The notes under the pieces: generated by a model
What the model was told of the DNA's origin: nothing
The model's input: only the letters and a program-made list of their open reading frames with translations
Databases searched by the model: none
Translations under genes and position numbers: made by a program
Shown: piece by piece, positions 52,032-60,001 of the stretch
How the letters are laid out: each line of letters opens with the position of its first letter
How positions within the stretch are numbered: position 1 is the stretch's first letter
Assembly: GCF_900104815.1 (NCBI RefSeq)
Contig: NZ_FNTD01000004.1
Location: forward strand, 7,749,001 to 7,813,000
Direction: 5' to 3'
Source: Streptomyces misionensis
GTDB lineage: Bacteria; Actinomycetota; Actinomycetes; Streptomycetales; Streptomycetaceae
DNA: 64,000 nt

Positions 52032-53012
52032 TCAGGCGGTCAGGGCGGCGAGCCAGTCGGTCAGGATCCGGTTGACCTCGGCGGGCCGTTCCTGCTGGAT
52101 CCAGTGCCCGCAGCCGTCGAGGACGTGCGAGGAGACCAGGCCCGGCAGCGTGACCGGGTACGCCTTGATGGCGTCGGCGAGCCAGGTCGTGGAGGCGTCC
52201 AGACCGCCGCCGATGAACACCGAAGGCTGGGTGACGGGAGCGCCGTCGAAGGCGGCGAGGTCCTCCCAGTCACGGTCCATGTTCCGGTAGCGGTTGAGCG
52301 CTCCGGTCAGGCCCGTGCGCTCGAACTCCCCAGCGTGGAAGTCGAGTTCGTCCTCACCGAGCCAGGCGGGCCGGCGGCCGGCGGGGAACCGGTCGCGCAG
52401 CTTCCCGCCCCTGCCGACGAAGTGCGGGTCGGGGTCGTCGGGTCCGGGCATGGTGTCCGCGGACAGAGCGGCGTAGAAGCCGGCGAGCCAGCCGCGCACA
52501 TCGGGTTCGATCTCCGCCTCGGCGCGGCCCGGCTCCTGGAAGTAGGAGACGTAGAACTCCTCCTCCCCGCCCATCCCGGCGAAGACGTCGCGGGGCCGGG
52601 GGCCGCCGCGCGGGGTGTACGGAACGCTCAGGAGCCCCACCGCGCGGAAGACCTCCGGCCTGAGCAGGGCGGAGTTCGCGGCGATGGTGGCGCCCCAGTC
52701 GTGACCGACGATCACCGCCGACTCCTCGCCCAGCGCGCGCACCACCGCGACGTTGTCCTCGACCAGGTCGACCATCCGGTACGCGTCCGTCGCGGCGGGC
52801 CTGGAGGAACGGCCGTAGCCGCGTACGTCGATGGCGACGGCCCGGTATCCCGCCGCCGCGAGGGCCGGCAGCTGGTGGCGCCAGGAGTACCAGGACTCCG
52901 GGAAGCCGTGCACGAGCAGGACCAGGGGCCCGGTTCCCTGCTCCACGAGGTGGATCCGGCCTCCCGGCGAGGCCACCGACCGGTGCGTGATCTCCGAGAC
53001 GTGCTGCGACAT
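52032..53012 (-). CDS. alpha/beta hydrolase, epoxide-hydrolase-like
   Basis: 326 aa. VHGFPESWYSWRHQLPALAAAGYRAVAIDVRGYGRSS is the epoxide-hydrolase signature (HGFPE), the nucleophile is in VGHDWGA (Asp), and GHWIQQE has the histidine. The cap region carries the tyrosines expected for ring opening. The ATG at 53012 is chosen over the long upstream frame. Substrate unknown. Confidence 0.88.
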   Translation of the reverse strand: MSQHVSEITHRSVASPGGRIHLVEQGTGPLVLLVHGFPESWYSWRHQLPALAAAGYRAVAIDVRGYGRSSRPAATDAYRMVDLVEDNVAVVRALGEESAVIVGHDWGATIAANSALLRPEVFRAVGLLSVPYTPRGGPRPRDVFAGMGGEEEFYVSYFQEPGRAEAEIEPDVRGWLAGFYAALSADTMPGPDDPDPHFVGRGGKLRDRFPAGRRPAWLGEDELDFHAGEFERTGLTGALNRYRNMDRDWEDLAAFDGAPVTQPSVFIGGGLDASTTWLADAIKAYPVTLPGLVSSHVLDGCGHWIQQERPAEVNRILTDWLAALTA

Positions 53013-53403
53013 GTGTCCTCCCGCGTTGCCAGTCCTGTGTGCCGCCGTCACGGTCCCGCCTCGCGGTCCGCCCGGCCCGATGCCGATCATGGGGAGGCCC
53101 CGCCCGTAACACGAGCGCGTTTGCCGGTTCGGCAAATCGGCCCCGGAGGCGGCGCCGGTGGGCCACTCACGGCGCCGGCTCGCCCGGCCGCGTACGGCGA
53201 AGGCGGCATTCCTCGCCCTACGCGGCGGTGCGCGCCGTCCAGGAACCGGTGACAAGCGCTTGCCCGGCGCGGAAATCACAAGAAGCCGCACTCCCGCACC
53301 GCAGGACACATTTCCCGCGCCCTGGTCAACATTTACTTTTCCGGAATAGATCTGCATAGTGGCGCCTCGCGATATCGGCGGGCAGAACACGGAGGGCATT
53401 TTC
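53013..53403. other. intergenic region with two palindromes
   Basis: TTTGCCG-GTT-CGGCAAA (53120-53136) lies upstream of the epoxide-hydrolase-like gene and CAAGCGCTTG (53253-53262) upstream of the helicase gene. The 53320-53360 segment is AT-rich and promoter-like (TTTACT, 17 bp, CATAGT). A rifamycin-associated element of the type before helR genes is not seen. Confidence 0.5.
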
Positions 53404-55512
53404 TTGCCGCAGATCAACGAGGGCGCCGCGCACGAGATGAAGCACGAGCAGGCCCAAGTGACCGTCATCGGCGAGCTGTTCGACATGCGCCTGGCGGAGG
53501 CACGGGCGGAACTGGTGCGGGTGCTCGCGTCGGCGCCCGACGGGGCGGGCGAAACCTATGAACGGGAGGTGACCGCCGGCCGGCTGACGAGCGAGGTACG
53601 CCGGCTGGAAGGGGCCGAAGAGGGACTCGTATTCGGCCGGATCGATCTCGCGGACACGACGGTGCTGCGCATCGGGCGGATCGGTCTGCACCGGGAGCCG
53701 GACGACCTGCCCCTGCTGGTGGACTGGCGGGCCGAGGCCGCGCGGCCCTTCTACGAGGCCACCCCGGTCCACCCGATGGGGCTGCGCCGGCGCCGCCATC
53801 TGCGCCTGGCGGGCCGCACGGTGACCGGTCTGAGCGACGAACTCCTCGACGGCTCCGAACCCACCGGCCGGGACGTGATCGGCGACAGCCCGCTGACGGC
53901 CGCCCTCCAGGAGAAGCGCACGGGCCGCATGGGCACCGCGGTCGCCACGCTCCAGGTCGAACAGGACGCGATCGTCCGCTCACCGCACCGCGGCGTCACC
54001 GTCGTCCAGGGCGGCCCCGGCACCGGGAAGACGGTGGTGGCGCTGCACCGCGCCGCCTATGTGCTGTACGCGTTCCCCAAGGCATCGGAGCGCGGTGTGC
54101 TCGTCCTCGGACCGAACACACGGTTCCTCGACTACATCAGCCAGGTCCTGCCCTCACTCGGCGAGAACGACGTCGTCCTGGCGACCTGCGAGGAACTGGC
54201 CGGCATCACACCGGACATCGCGGCGCCCTTCGAGGCGGCGCGTCTGAAGGGAAGCGCCGCACTGGCCGACGACCTGGCCGCCCTGGTCCGCTCCTGCCAG
54301 GCCCCCGGCGGCGCGTTCGACATCCGGATCGGGCGGGAACAGGTCCGCCTGCCGGACGACGTCGTCGCACAAGCACGTGCGACGGCGCAGACCAGCGGTC
54401 TCGCGCACAACCGGGCGCGTCAGCTGTTCAAGGAACTGCTGATCGACGCCCTCGTCCGCGAACTCGCCCGCAGCGGCGCCGAGGAACTCGAACGGATCGA
54501 CGCCCAGGTCGCGCAGCTGACCGGTCTCGACCTGGACCGGGTCGCCGCGGCCGACCTGCGCCGCCTCGGCATCGACGCCGCGCCCGCCTCCGGTGCCGAC
54601 GAGTTCGACGCCGACACCGTGCGCGCCGGCCTCCTGGACGACGCCTTCCTGGACGAGGCCATCGAGGAGCTGTGGCCGCATCTGACGCCCGGCGACGTGG
54701 TCCACACGCTGCTGGCCGATCCCGATGCGCCGGCCCCCCACCTGCGCCGGCTCACCGCCTCCCAGCAGGCCCTGCTGCGGCGAACCCCCGACGCGCCCTG
54801 GACGGACGCCGACGTGCCGCTCCTCGACGAGGCGGCGAGCCTGGTCGACGGCCCGCCCGAGCACACCTTCGGCCACGTCGTCGTCGACGAGGCACAGGAA
54901 CTGACCGCCATGCAGTGGCGGATGATCGTACGACGCTGCCCGGGCAGATCGATGACCCTGGTCGGGGACTTCGCCCAGGCAGGACCGGCGACGGTGGCCC
55001 GGGACTGGAAGGAGGCACTCGGCCCGGACCTCGGACGGCGCTTCGACCTGCGGACCCTGACCGTCAGCTACCGCACCACACAGGAGATCCTCGCCACCAC
55101 GGAGGACCTGCTCGCCCGCATCGACCCGGGCCGCCCGGCGATCCGGTCGATCCGGCACGGTGAGCCGCCCCGGACCCTCACCGCCGCCCCGGCGTCGCTC
55201 CTCGCGGTCCTCGACCGGGAACTGCGGGCACAAAGCCGCGCGCACCCGGGGGAGTTGACCGGGGTGATCTGCGCCGACGACCGCATCGAACAGCTCACGG
55301 CCGCCGGTGTCGAAGAGCACGCCCGGCTGGTACCGGCCTCCCAGGCTCGCGGCCTGGAGTTCGACGCCGCCGTCGTGATCGACCCGGACCGGATCACCGC
55401 CGCCCGCCCCGGAGGCGAGCGCGACCTGTACGTCGCCCTCACCCGCGCGACCAAACGACTGTGCACCATCACCGTCACCACTGCCGACGCGTCCGGAACA
55501 CCGGTGGGGTGA
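53404..55512 (+). CDS. HelD/HelR-type RNA polymerase-associated superfamily-1 helicase
   Basis: 702 aa from TTG 53404, chosen for GGAGGG at 53391-53396; GTG 53359 overlaps the promoter. N-terminal charged helical region; Walker A GGPGTGKT (about 203-210); Walker B VVVDEAQE (about residue 495); TLVGDFAQAG; the RGLEFDAAVVID and LYVALTRA C-terminal motifs. These HelD family proteins remove stalled RNA polymerase from DNA, and HelR versions protect it from rifamycins. Which of the two this is cannot be told from sequence alone. Confidence 0.87.
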   Translation: MPQINEGAAHEMKHEQAQVTVIGELFDMRLAEARAELVRVLASAPDGAGETYEREVTAGRLTSEVRRLEGAEEGLVFGRIDLADTTVLRIGRIGLHREPDDLPLLVDWRAEAARPFYEATPVHPMGLRRRRHLRLAGRTVTGLSDELLDGSEPTGRDVIGDSPLTAALQEKRTGRMGTAVATLQVEQDAIVRSPHRGVTVVQGGPGTGKTVVALHRAAYVLYAFPKASERGVLVLGPNTRFLDYISQVLPSLGENDVVLATCEELAGITPDIAAPFEAARLKGSAALADDLAALVRSCQAPGGAFDIRIGREQVRLPDDVVAQARATAQTSGLAHNRARQLFKELLIDALVRELARSGAEELERIDAQVAQLTGLDLDRVAAADLRRLGIDAAPASGADEFDADTVRAGLLDDAFLDEAIEELWPHLTPGDVVHTLLADPDAPAPHLRRLTASQQALLRRTPDAPWTDADVPLLDEAASLVDGPPEHTFGHVVVDEAQELTAMQWRMIVRRCPGRSMTLVGDFAQAGPATVARDWKEALGPDLGRRFDLRTLTVSYRTTQEILATTEDLLARIDPGRPAIRSIRHGEPPRTLTAAPASLLAVLDRELRAQSRAHPGELTGVICADDRIEQLTAAGVEEHARLVPASQARGLEFDAAVVIDPDRITAARPGGERDLYVALTRATKRLCTITVTTADASGTPVG

Positions 55513-55570
55513 CGGGGCCGCGCAGCTGGCCGACCCTGTTTCGAGGCGGTGGGGGGCTCGGCCCCGGTGC

Positions 55571-56083
55571 TCAGGCCGCGGCTTCGCCGGGAGACCCGTC
55601 CTCCCCGAAGTCGCCCCGGCGATGCCTGGAGCGGTAGGTGCTGCCGGCGGGAAGGTCTTCGCCCGTTTCTTCCTTGTACGCCGCCCTGCGCTCCGCGCTC
55701 GCCTGCCGACCGGCGGCGAGCTTGACCAGGGTCGCCACTACCTCGTGCCCGGCAGGAGACTTCCGTTGCGGACGGTCCGCGACGTCGAGGCCGGGGGCCG
55801 ACAGGGAGTCCTCGGTGTCCTGGATGTCCTCGGCGTCCTGCCCCTCGGCGAGACGGGCGACCACGCCGACGACGGCCAGACCCATGGCACCGACGGCGAC
55901 GACGGCGCCGAGTTTCGCCTTGTGCTTGTCGAACAGGTTCTTCGCGGCCGCCGCCAAGGACGCGGGCCGGCCGTCCTCGGGGACGGCCCCGCGACCCTCG
56001 GGATCGTGCTTGCCGTCCTCGGGGGCGGGCTCGCTTCGCGCGGAGTCATTCACCCGGACAGATCTACCGGACACCTCTCTCAC
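55571..56083 (-). CDS. hypothetical membrane protein
   Basis: 170 aa if begun at GTG 56083; GTG 56074 or 56056 (161 aa) are alternatives. Acidic N-terminus, one transmembrane segment (AVVAVGAMGLAVVGVVA) and a charged C-terminal half. Family unknown. Confidence 0.6.
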   Translation of the reverse strand: MREVSGRSVRVNDSARSEPAPEDGKHDPEGRGAVPEDGRPASLAAAAKNLFDKHKAKLGAVVAVGAMGLAVVGVVARLAEGQDAEDIQDTEDSLSAPGLDVADRPQRKSPAGHEVVATLVKLAAGRQASAERRAAYKEETGEDLPAGSTYRSRHRRGDFGEDGSPGEAAA

Positions 56084-56124
56084 CTGTCAGGCAATCAACC
56101 GACATCACCCGATCAAGTTCGATC

Positions 56125-56682
56125 TCAGCCGGCCACCGTCATGGGGGGCCGGACGCCGAACCACTGTTCGGCGCCGTACGCCTCGAACCGTTCCACCTCG
56201 GTGAACCCGAGCTTCGCCGCGAGGCGCATCGAGCCGGCGTTGGCGGTCTGGGCGGTGAGCACCACCGGCTCGCCGGGGAGCGCGTCGGCGAACCAGTCGA
56301 GTACGGCCGTGCACGCCTCGGTCGCATACCCCTGCCCCCACGCCTCGGGCAGGAACATGTAGCCGAGCTCGGTCTTGCCGACATCCGCCCGGACGTGACC
56401 GGGGCCGTCCGCGTCGCGCTGGTCGAGCGTGACCATCCCGATCATCGCCCCGTCCAGCTCGACCACGAAGAAGCCGGGCCGCTGCCCGGGCACCTCGGGC
56501 ACCGTGCGCTCCAGCTCGTCACGCGGCCTGGAGCCGCCGACGTAGGTCCCCACCTCCGGCGAGGAGAACAGCGCGATGACCGCCGCACGGTCCCGGGCCT
56601 CCGACTCGCGCAGCACGAGCCGTGCGGTGCGTATCGGGGCAGGCGGCCAAGCGAAAAGCCCTGGTTCAGTCATGGCGGGCAA
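56125..56682 (-). CDS. GNAT acetyltransferase, RimJ/RimL-like
   Basis: 185 aa (ATG 56682 or 56673). IRTARLVLRESEARDRAAVIALF, FFVVELDGAMIGMVTLDQ, ELGYMFLPEAWGQGYATEA (acetyl-CoA loop) and NAGSMRLAAKLGF: the RimJ/RimL-type GNAT layout. Acetylates an unknown amine. Confidence 0.85.
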   Translation of the reverse strand: MPAMTEPGLFAWPPAPIRTARLVLRESEARDRAAVIALFSSPEVGTYVGGSRPRDELERTVPEVPGQRPGFFVVELDGAMIGMVTLDQRDADGPGHVRADVGKTELGYMFLPEAWGQGYATEACTAVLDWFADALPGEPVVLTAQTANAGSMRLAAKLGFTEVERFEAYGAEQWFGVRPPMTVAG

Positions 56683-56766
56683 CCTACCGCGGGCCCGTCG
56701 GCGGCAACTCGCCCACGGCGCAAGCGAGCAGGGGCAGCCCTGGCCGCGACCACGGTTCGCGGGGCG

Positions 56767-57891
56767 TCAATCGGTGTCGGTCGCGGCCAGCACGGCCAAG
56801 CCACGGCGATCGGGCGCGAGGGCGGCCAGACCGATGTCCCAGGCCACTCGCTCGAACCAGCTGGTGCCCGCGTCGAACCCGTACCAGACGCAACCTCGAA
56901 CCCGTTCCTCGACCTCTTCGGCGGTGAGACCTTCCGGGCTCTGGGCCAACGCCGCCAGAGACTGCCAGGCGGCGAGACGCCCATAGGCGCCGTACAAACC
57001 GGAGTTGTACGCCCCACCGGTCGACGCCGCGGCGAAGAGCACGCGCCACACCTCGGCGACCGGACGGACCGTGACCGACACGGCGGTCTTCTTTCCCGCT
57101 CCGCGCAGACACTCGAGTCCCAGTGTCGGCAGCGCCGTCGGCACCGACGCGGGCTCCAGCGGCTCGGCCATTGTGAACACCCGTGCTTCGACGCGCCCGT
57201 TGGACTCCTCGGCCCAGTTCGCCACGGCCCCGCCCATCGCCGTGGCGGCGGCCCGCGTCGTGGTCTCCGTCGCCGATGGGACTCGCGCGCCGCCGGGCAC
57301 CGCCGGCCCGCGGCCCGCGGAGGAGTCGTACGGCATCGAGTGACTGCGGCCGCGTACGCCGTAGCTCGGCAGGTCCGCGCCGCGCTCCATGTCGGACAGG
57401 CCGAGCGGCAGTTGGCGCAGCGGGTGATGACTCCAGTGCCGCGACAACGCCCAGCCCGCGATCCCCGGCGTCTCCTCCACGACCACACCGCGGAGCACCA
57501 GCTCATGGACCAGACAGGCCCGCAGCTCCTCCGAAGCCCGCCCCGTGAACGCCGACGCCAGGTCCTCGGCCTCGTGGCCGGAGGCCAGCAGCGAGGCCGT
57601 GTAGCGGTCCAGCTTCCGGTCGGCGGCCCGCGGGCAGGACACCATCCGCAGCGCCTGGGTGACATTCCCGGAGCCGCCGGTGGTGGCCAGCAGCCGCAGC
57701 AGATGGTCGAAGACGCTTCTGTACTGCCATGCCTGCGGCGCGGCGCCGTAGGCGTCGGCGCAGGCGATGCCCAGGTCCGCGGCGAAGGCCGAATCGCCCC
57801 GCGCGACCCGCTCCTCCGCCACCGCCCAGACCCCGCTGACGTCATCCAGTTCCGCCAGCCCCGCCACGATCGTCCGTATCTGATCAGCCAC
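56767..57891 (-). CDS. DUF6183 family protein
   Basis: 374 aa from GTG 57891. Conserved all along with the actinomycete DUF6183 pattern: IRTIVAGLAELDDVSGVWAVAEERVARGDSAFAADLGIA, QYRSVFDHLLRLLATT, ELRACLVHELVLRGV, TETTTRAAA and a STGGAYNSGLYGAYGRLAAWQS motif. Soluble and helical, no signal peptide. Function unknown. Confidence 0.8.
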   Translation of the reverse strand: MADQIRTIVAGLAELDDVSGVWAVAEERVARGDSAFAADLGIACADAYGAAPQAWQYRSVFDHLLRLLATTGGSGNVTQALRMVSCPRAADRKLDRYTASLLASGHEAEDLASAFTGRASEELRACLVHELVLRGVVVEETPGIAGWALSRHWSHHPLRQLPLGLSDMERGADLPSYGVRGRSHSMPYDSSAGRGPAVPGGARVPSATETTTRAAATAMGGAVANWAEESNGRVEARVFTMAEPLEPASVPTALPTLGLECLRGAGKKTAVSVTVRPVAEVWRVLFAAASTGGAYNSGLYGAYGRLAAWQSLAALAQSPEGLTAEEVEERVRGCVWYGFDAGTSWFERVAWDIGLAALAPDRRGLAVLAATDTD

Positions 57892-58123
57892 GGCTCCGAC
57901 CCTACGCAGCCCACGGCTCCGGGCCACCCGGCCCCGGCACCCGCGCGCCGCGCACCCCGTCGACCCGCTCCACGCGGCGCCGAGGCACACGTCCCTCTGG
58001 CGGCTGACCGTCTGACCCCTCCCGTGACGCGGTCCACCAGGGCCGCGAGGTCGTCGGCCACCACCACGGCACCCTTTGCTAAGCTGTGTACGACCTGAAC
58101 TGTGTGAGTGAGGAGTCGCAGAC
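57892..58123. other. promoter/leader region of the first ABC-F gene
   Basis: Intergenic DNA between the divergent DUF6183 and ABC-F genes. A short TTTGCTAAGCT stretch (58075-58085) looks promoter-like, and GAGGAG (58110-58115) precedes the leader ORF. No other gene seen. Confidence 0.5.
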
Positions 58124-58153
58124 GTGGTGGGTGACGACGACATCTCCGGGTGA
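58124..58153 (+). CDS. 9-codon leader ORF upstream of ABC-F
   Basis: GTG GTG GGT GAC GAC GAC ATC TCC GGG TGA (VVGDDDISG), preceded at 8 nt by GAGGAG. Short leaders like this before antibiotic-resistance ABC-F genes allow drug-stalled ribosomes to change downstream mRNA folding. Too short for ordinary gene finders; translation not shown. Confidence 0.5.
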   Translation: MVGDDDISG

Positions 58154-58233
58154 GATCCGGAACTGACGGCCACCGGCCGGTGCTCAGGAGCGCCGCCGAG
58201 GTGGTCCGCTTCGTCGTACCCCTTTCCCCACGT

Positions 58234-58266
58234 CTGCCCAGGGCAGAGGTTCCACAGCCCTGCCCT
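58234..58266 (+). promoter_or_regulatory. candidate attenuator with competing hairpins
   Basis: AGGGCAG (58240-58246) can pair either with the upstream CTGCCC (58234-58239, small loop) or with the downstream CTGCCCT (58260-58266). A palindrome, CACCGGCCGGTG (58171-58182), precedes it. Together with the leader ORF this fits ribosome-mediated attenuation. Confidence 0.4.
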
Positions 58267-58287
58267 CGCACCTTCGAGGTCTCCTTC

Positions 58288-59922
58288 ATGTCCGACGCCG
58301 CCGTCGTCTGCTCGCATCTCTCCTTCGCCTGGCCGGACGACACCCCGGCCTTCCACGACCTGTCCTTCACCGTGACCACCGGACGCACGGGCCTGGTCGC
58401 GCCCAACGGCTCAGGCAAGAGCACCCTGCTCAAGCTCATCGCCGGTGAACTCAAAGCCACCGCAGGCTCGTTGTCGGTCAGCGGGACAGTGGGCTACCTG
58501 CCGCAGAGCCTGCCCCTGACCGGTGATCTCACCGTCGCCGAGGTGCTCGGCGTCGCCGAGATCATCCGCGCCCTGGACGCCGTCGAGTCCGGGGATGTCG
58601 GCGAGGAGCACTTCACCACCATCGGCGACGACTGGGACATCGAGGAACGCACCCGCGCCCAGCTCGACCGCCTGGGACTCGCCGACCTCACCCTCGACCG
58701 CGGCCTGAACACGCTCAGCGGCGGCCAGGTCGTCTCGCTCGGCCTCGCCGCCCAGTTGCTCAGGCGCCCCGACGTGCTGCTGCTCGACGAGCCCACCAAC
58801 AACCTCGACCTGGCGGCCCGGCACAAGCTCTACGACGTACTCGAGGACTTCACCGGCTGCCTGCTGCTGGTCAGCCACGACCGCGCGCTGCTCGACCGCA
58901 TGGAACGCATCGCCGAACTCGGCTCCGACGAACTGCGCCTGTACGGCGGCAACTTCAGCGAGTACGAGGAGGCCGTGCGCATCGAGCAGGAGGCCGCGGA
59001 GAAGAACGTCCGCAACGCGGAGCAGGAACTCAAGCGTGAGAAGCGGGAGATGCAGCAGGCCCGCGAACGCGCCGAGCGCCGGGCGAGCAACGCCGCCCGC
59101 AACCTCAAGAACGCCGGTCTGCCCCGCATCTTCGCCGGCACCATGAAGCGCGGCGCACAGGAGTCCGCGGGCCGGGCCGGCCAGATGCACGCGTCCCGGG
59201 TCAGCGAGGCCAAGGCCCGCCTCGACGAGGCCGGACGCGCCCTGCGCGACGAGCAGCGCCTCACCCTGGAACTGCCCGACACCAGGGTGCCCGCCGGACG
59301 CAACCTCTTCCTCGGCGAGGGCATCCAGGTGCACCACGTGGGCCGGGCGGTGTTCGCCGACGGAGGCGTCGACCTGAGCGTCCGCGGCCCCGAACGGATC
59401 GCGCTCACCGGACCCAACGGCGCCGGCAAGACCACCCTGCTGCGGCTGATCACCGGCGACCTCGCCCCCGACAGCGGCGAGATCAAGCGCGGCGACGGCC
59501 GGATCGCCTACCTCTCGCAGCGCCTGGACCTGCTGGACCTGGACCGCACCGTGGCGGAGAACTTCGCCGCCTTCGCCCCCGAGCGGCCCGAGGCGGAGCG
59601 GATGAACCTGCTCGCCCGCTTCCTCTTCCGGGGCGCCAGGGCACACCTGCCGGCCGGGGTCCTCTCCGGCGGCGAGCGGCTGCGGGCCACCCTCGCCTGC
59701 GTGCTGTGCGCCGAACCGGCTCCCCACCTGCTCCTGCTCGACGAGCCGACCAACAACCTCGACCTGGTCAGCGCGGCCCAGCTGGAGAGCGCCCTCGACT
59801 CCTACCAGGGCGCCTTCATGGTGGTCAGCCACGACGAGCGGTTCCTCGCCGAGATCGGGGTGAACCGCTGGCTGCGGCTGGCCGACGGAACGCTGACGGA
59901 GACGGGAGCCCCCGCGGTGTGA
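58288..59922 (+). CDS. ABC-F family ATPase (antibiotic resistance / translation factor type)
   Basis: 544 aa from ATG 58288. Two fused ABC domains without membrane segments: Walker A APNGSGKST (38-46) and GPNGAGKTT (about 374-382), signatures LSGGQVVSLGL and LSGGERLRATL, both followed by LLLDEPTNNLDL with the catalytic Glu. A charged coiled linker (EQEAAEKNVRNAEQELKREKREMQQARERAERR) is the tRNA-contacting region. ABC-F proteins bind the ribosomal E site; resistance types displace drugs. Confidence 0.9.
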   Translation: MSDAAVVCSHLSFAWPDDTPAFHDLSFTVTTGRTGLVAPNGSGKSTLLKLIAGELKATAGSLSVSGTVGYLPQSLPLTGDLTVAEVLGVAEIIRALDAVESGDVGEEHFTTIGDDWDIEERTRAQLDRLGLADLTLDRGLNTLSGGQVVSLGLAAQLLRRPDVLLLDEPTNNLDLAARHKLYDVLEDFTGCLLLVSHDRALLDRMERIAELGSDELRLYGGNFSEYEEAVRIEQEAAEKNVRNAEQELKREKREMQQARERAERRASNAARNLKNAGLPRIFAGTMKRGAQESAGRAGQMHASRVSEAKARLDEAGRALRDEQRLTLELPDTRVPAGRNLFLGEGIQVHHVGRAVFADGGVDLSVRGPERIALTGPNGAGKTTLLRLITGDLAPDSGEIKRGDGRIAYLSQRLDLLDLDRTVAENFAAFAPERPEAERMNLLARFLFRGARAHLPAGVLSGGERLRATLACVLCAEPAPHLLLLDEPTNNLDLVSAAQLESALDSYQGAFMVVSHDERFLAEIGVNRWLRLADGTLTETGAPAV

Positions 59923-60001
59923 ACCGCCGGTGTGTCACACGGCCCGCCCCCGAGGCGCCGCGCCCGGCGGGCCGACCACCGATCACCTTGGACGGACGCC
60001 C

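Noticed and set aside
53241-53403. Rifamycin-associated element before the HelD-like gene
   Set aside because: I looked for the GGGGCTTGC-type inverted repeat; only a different palindrome (CAAGCGCTTG) is present.
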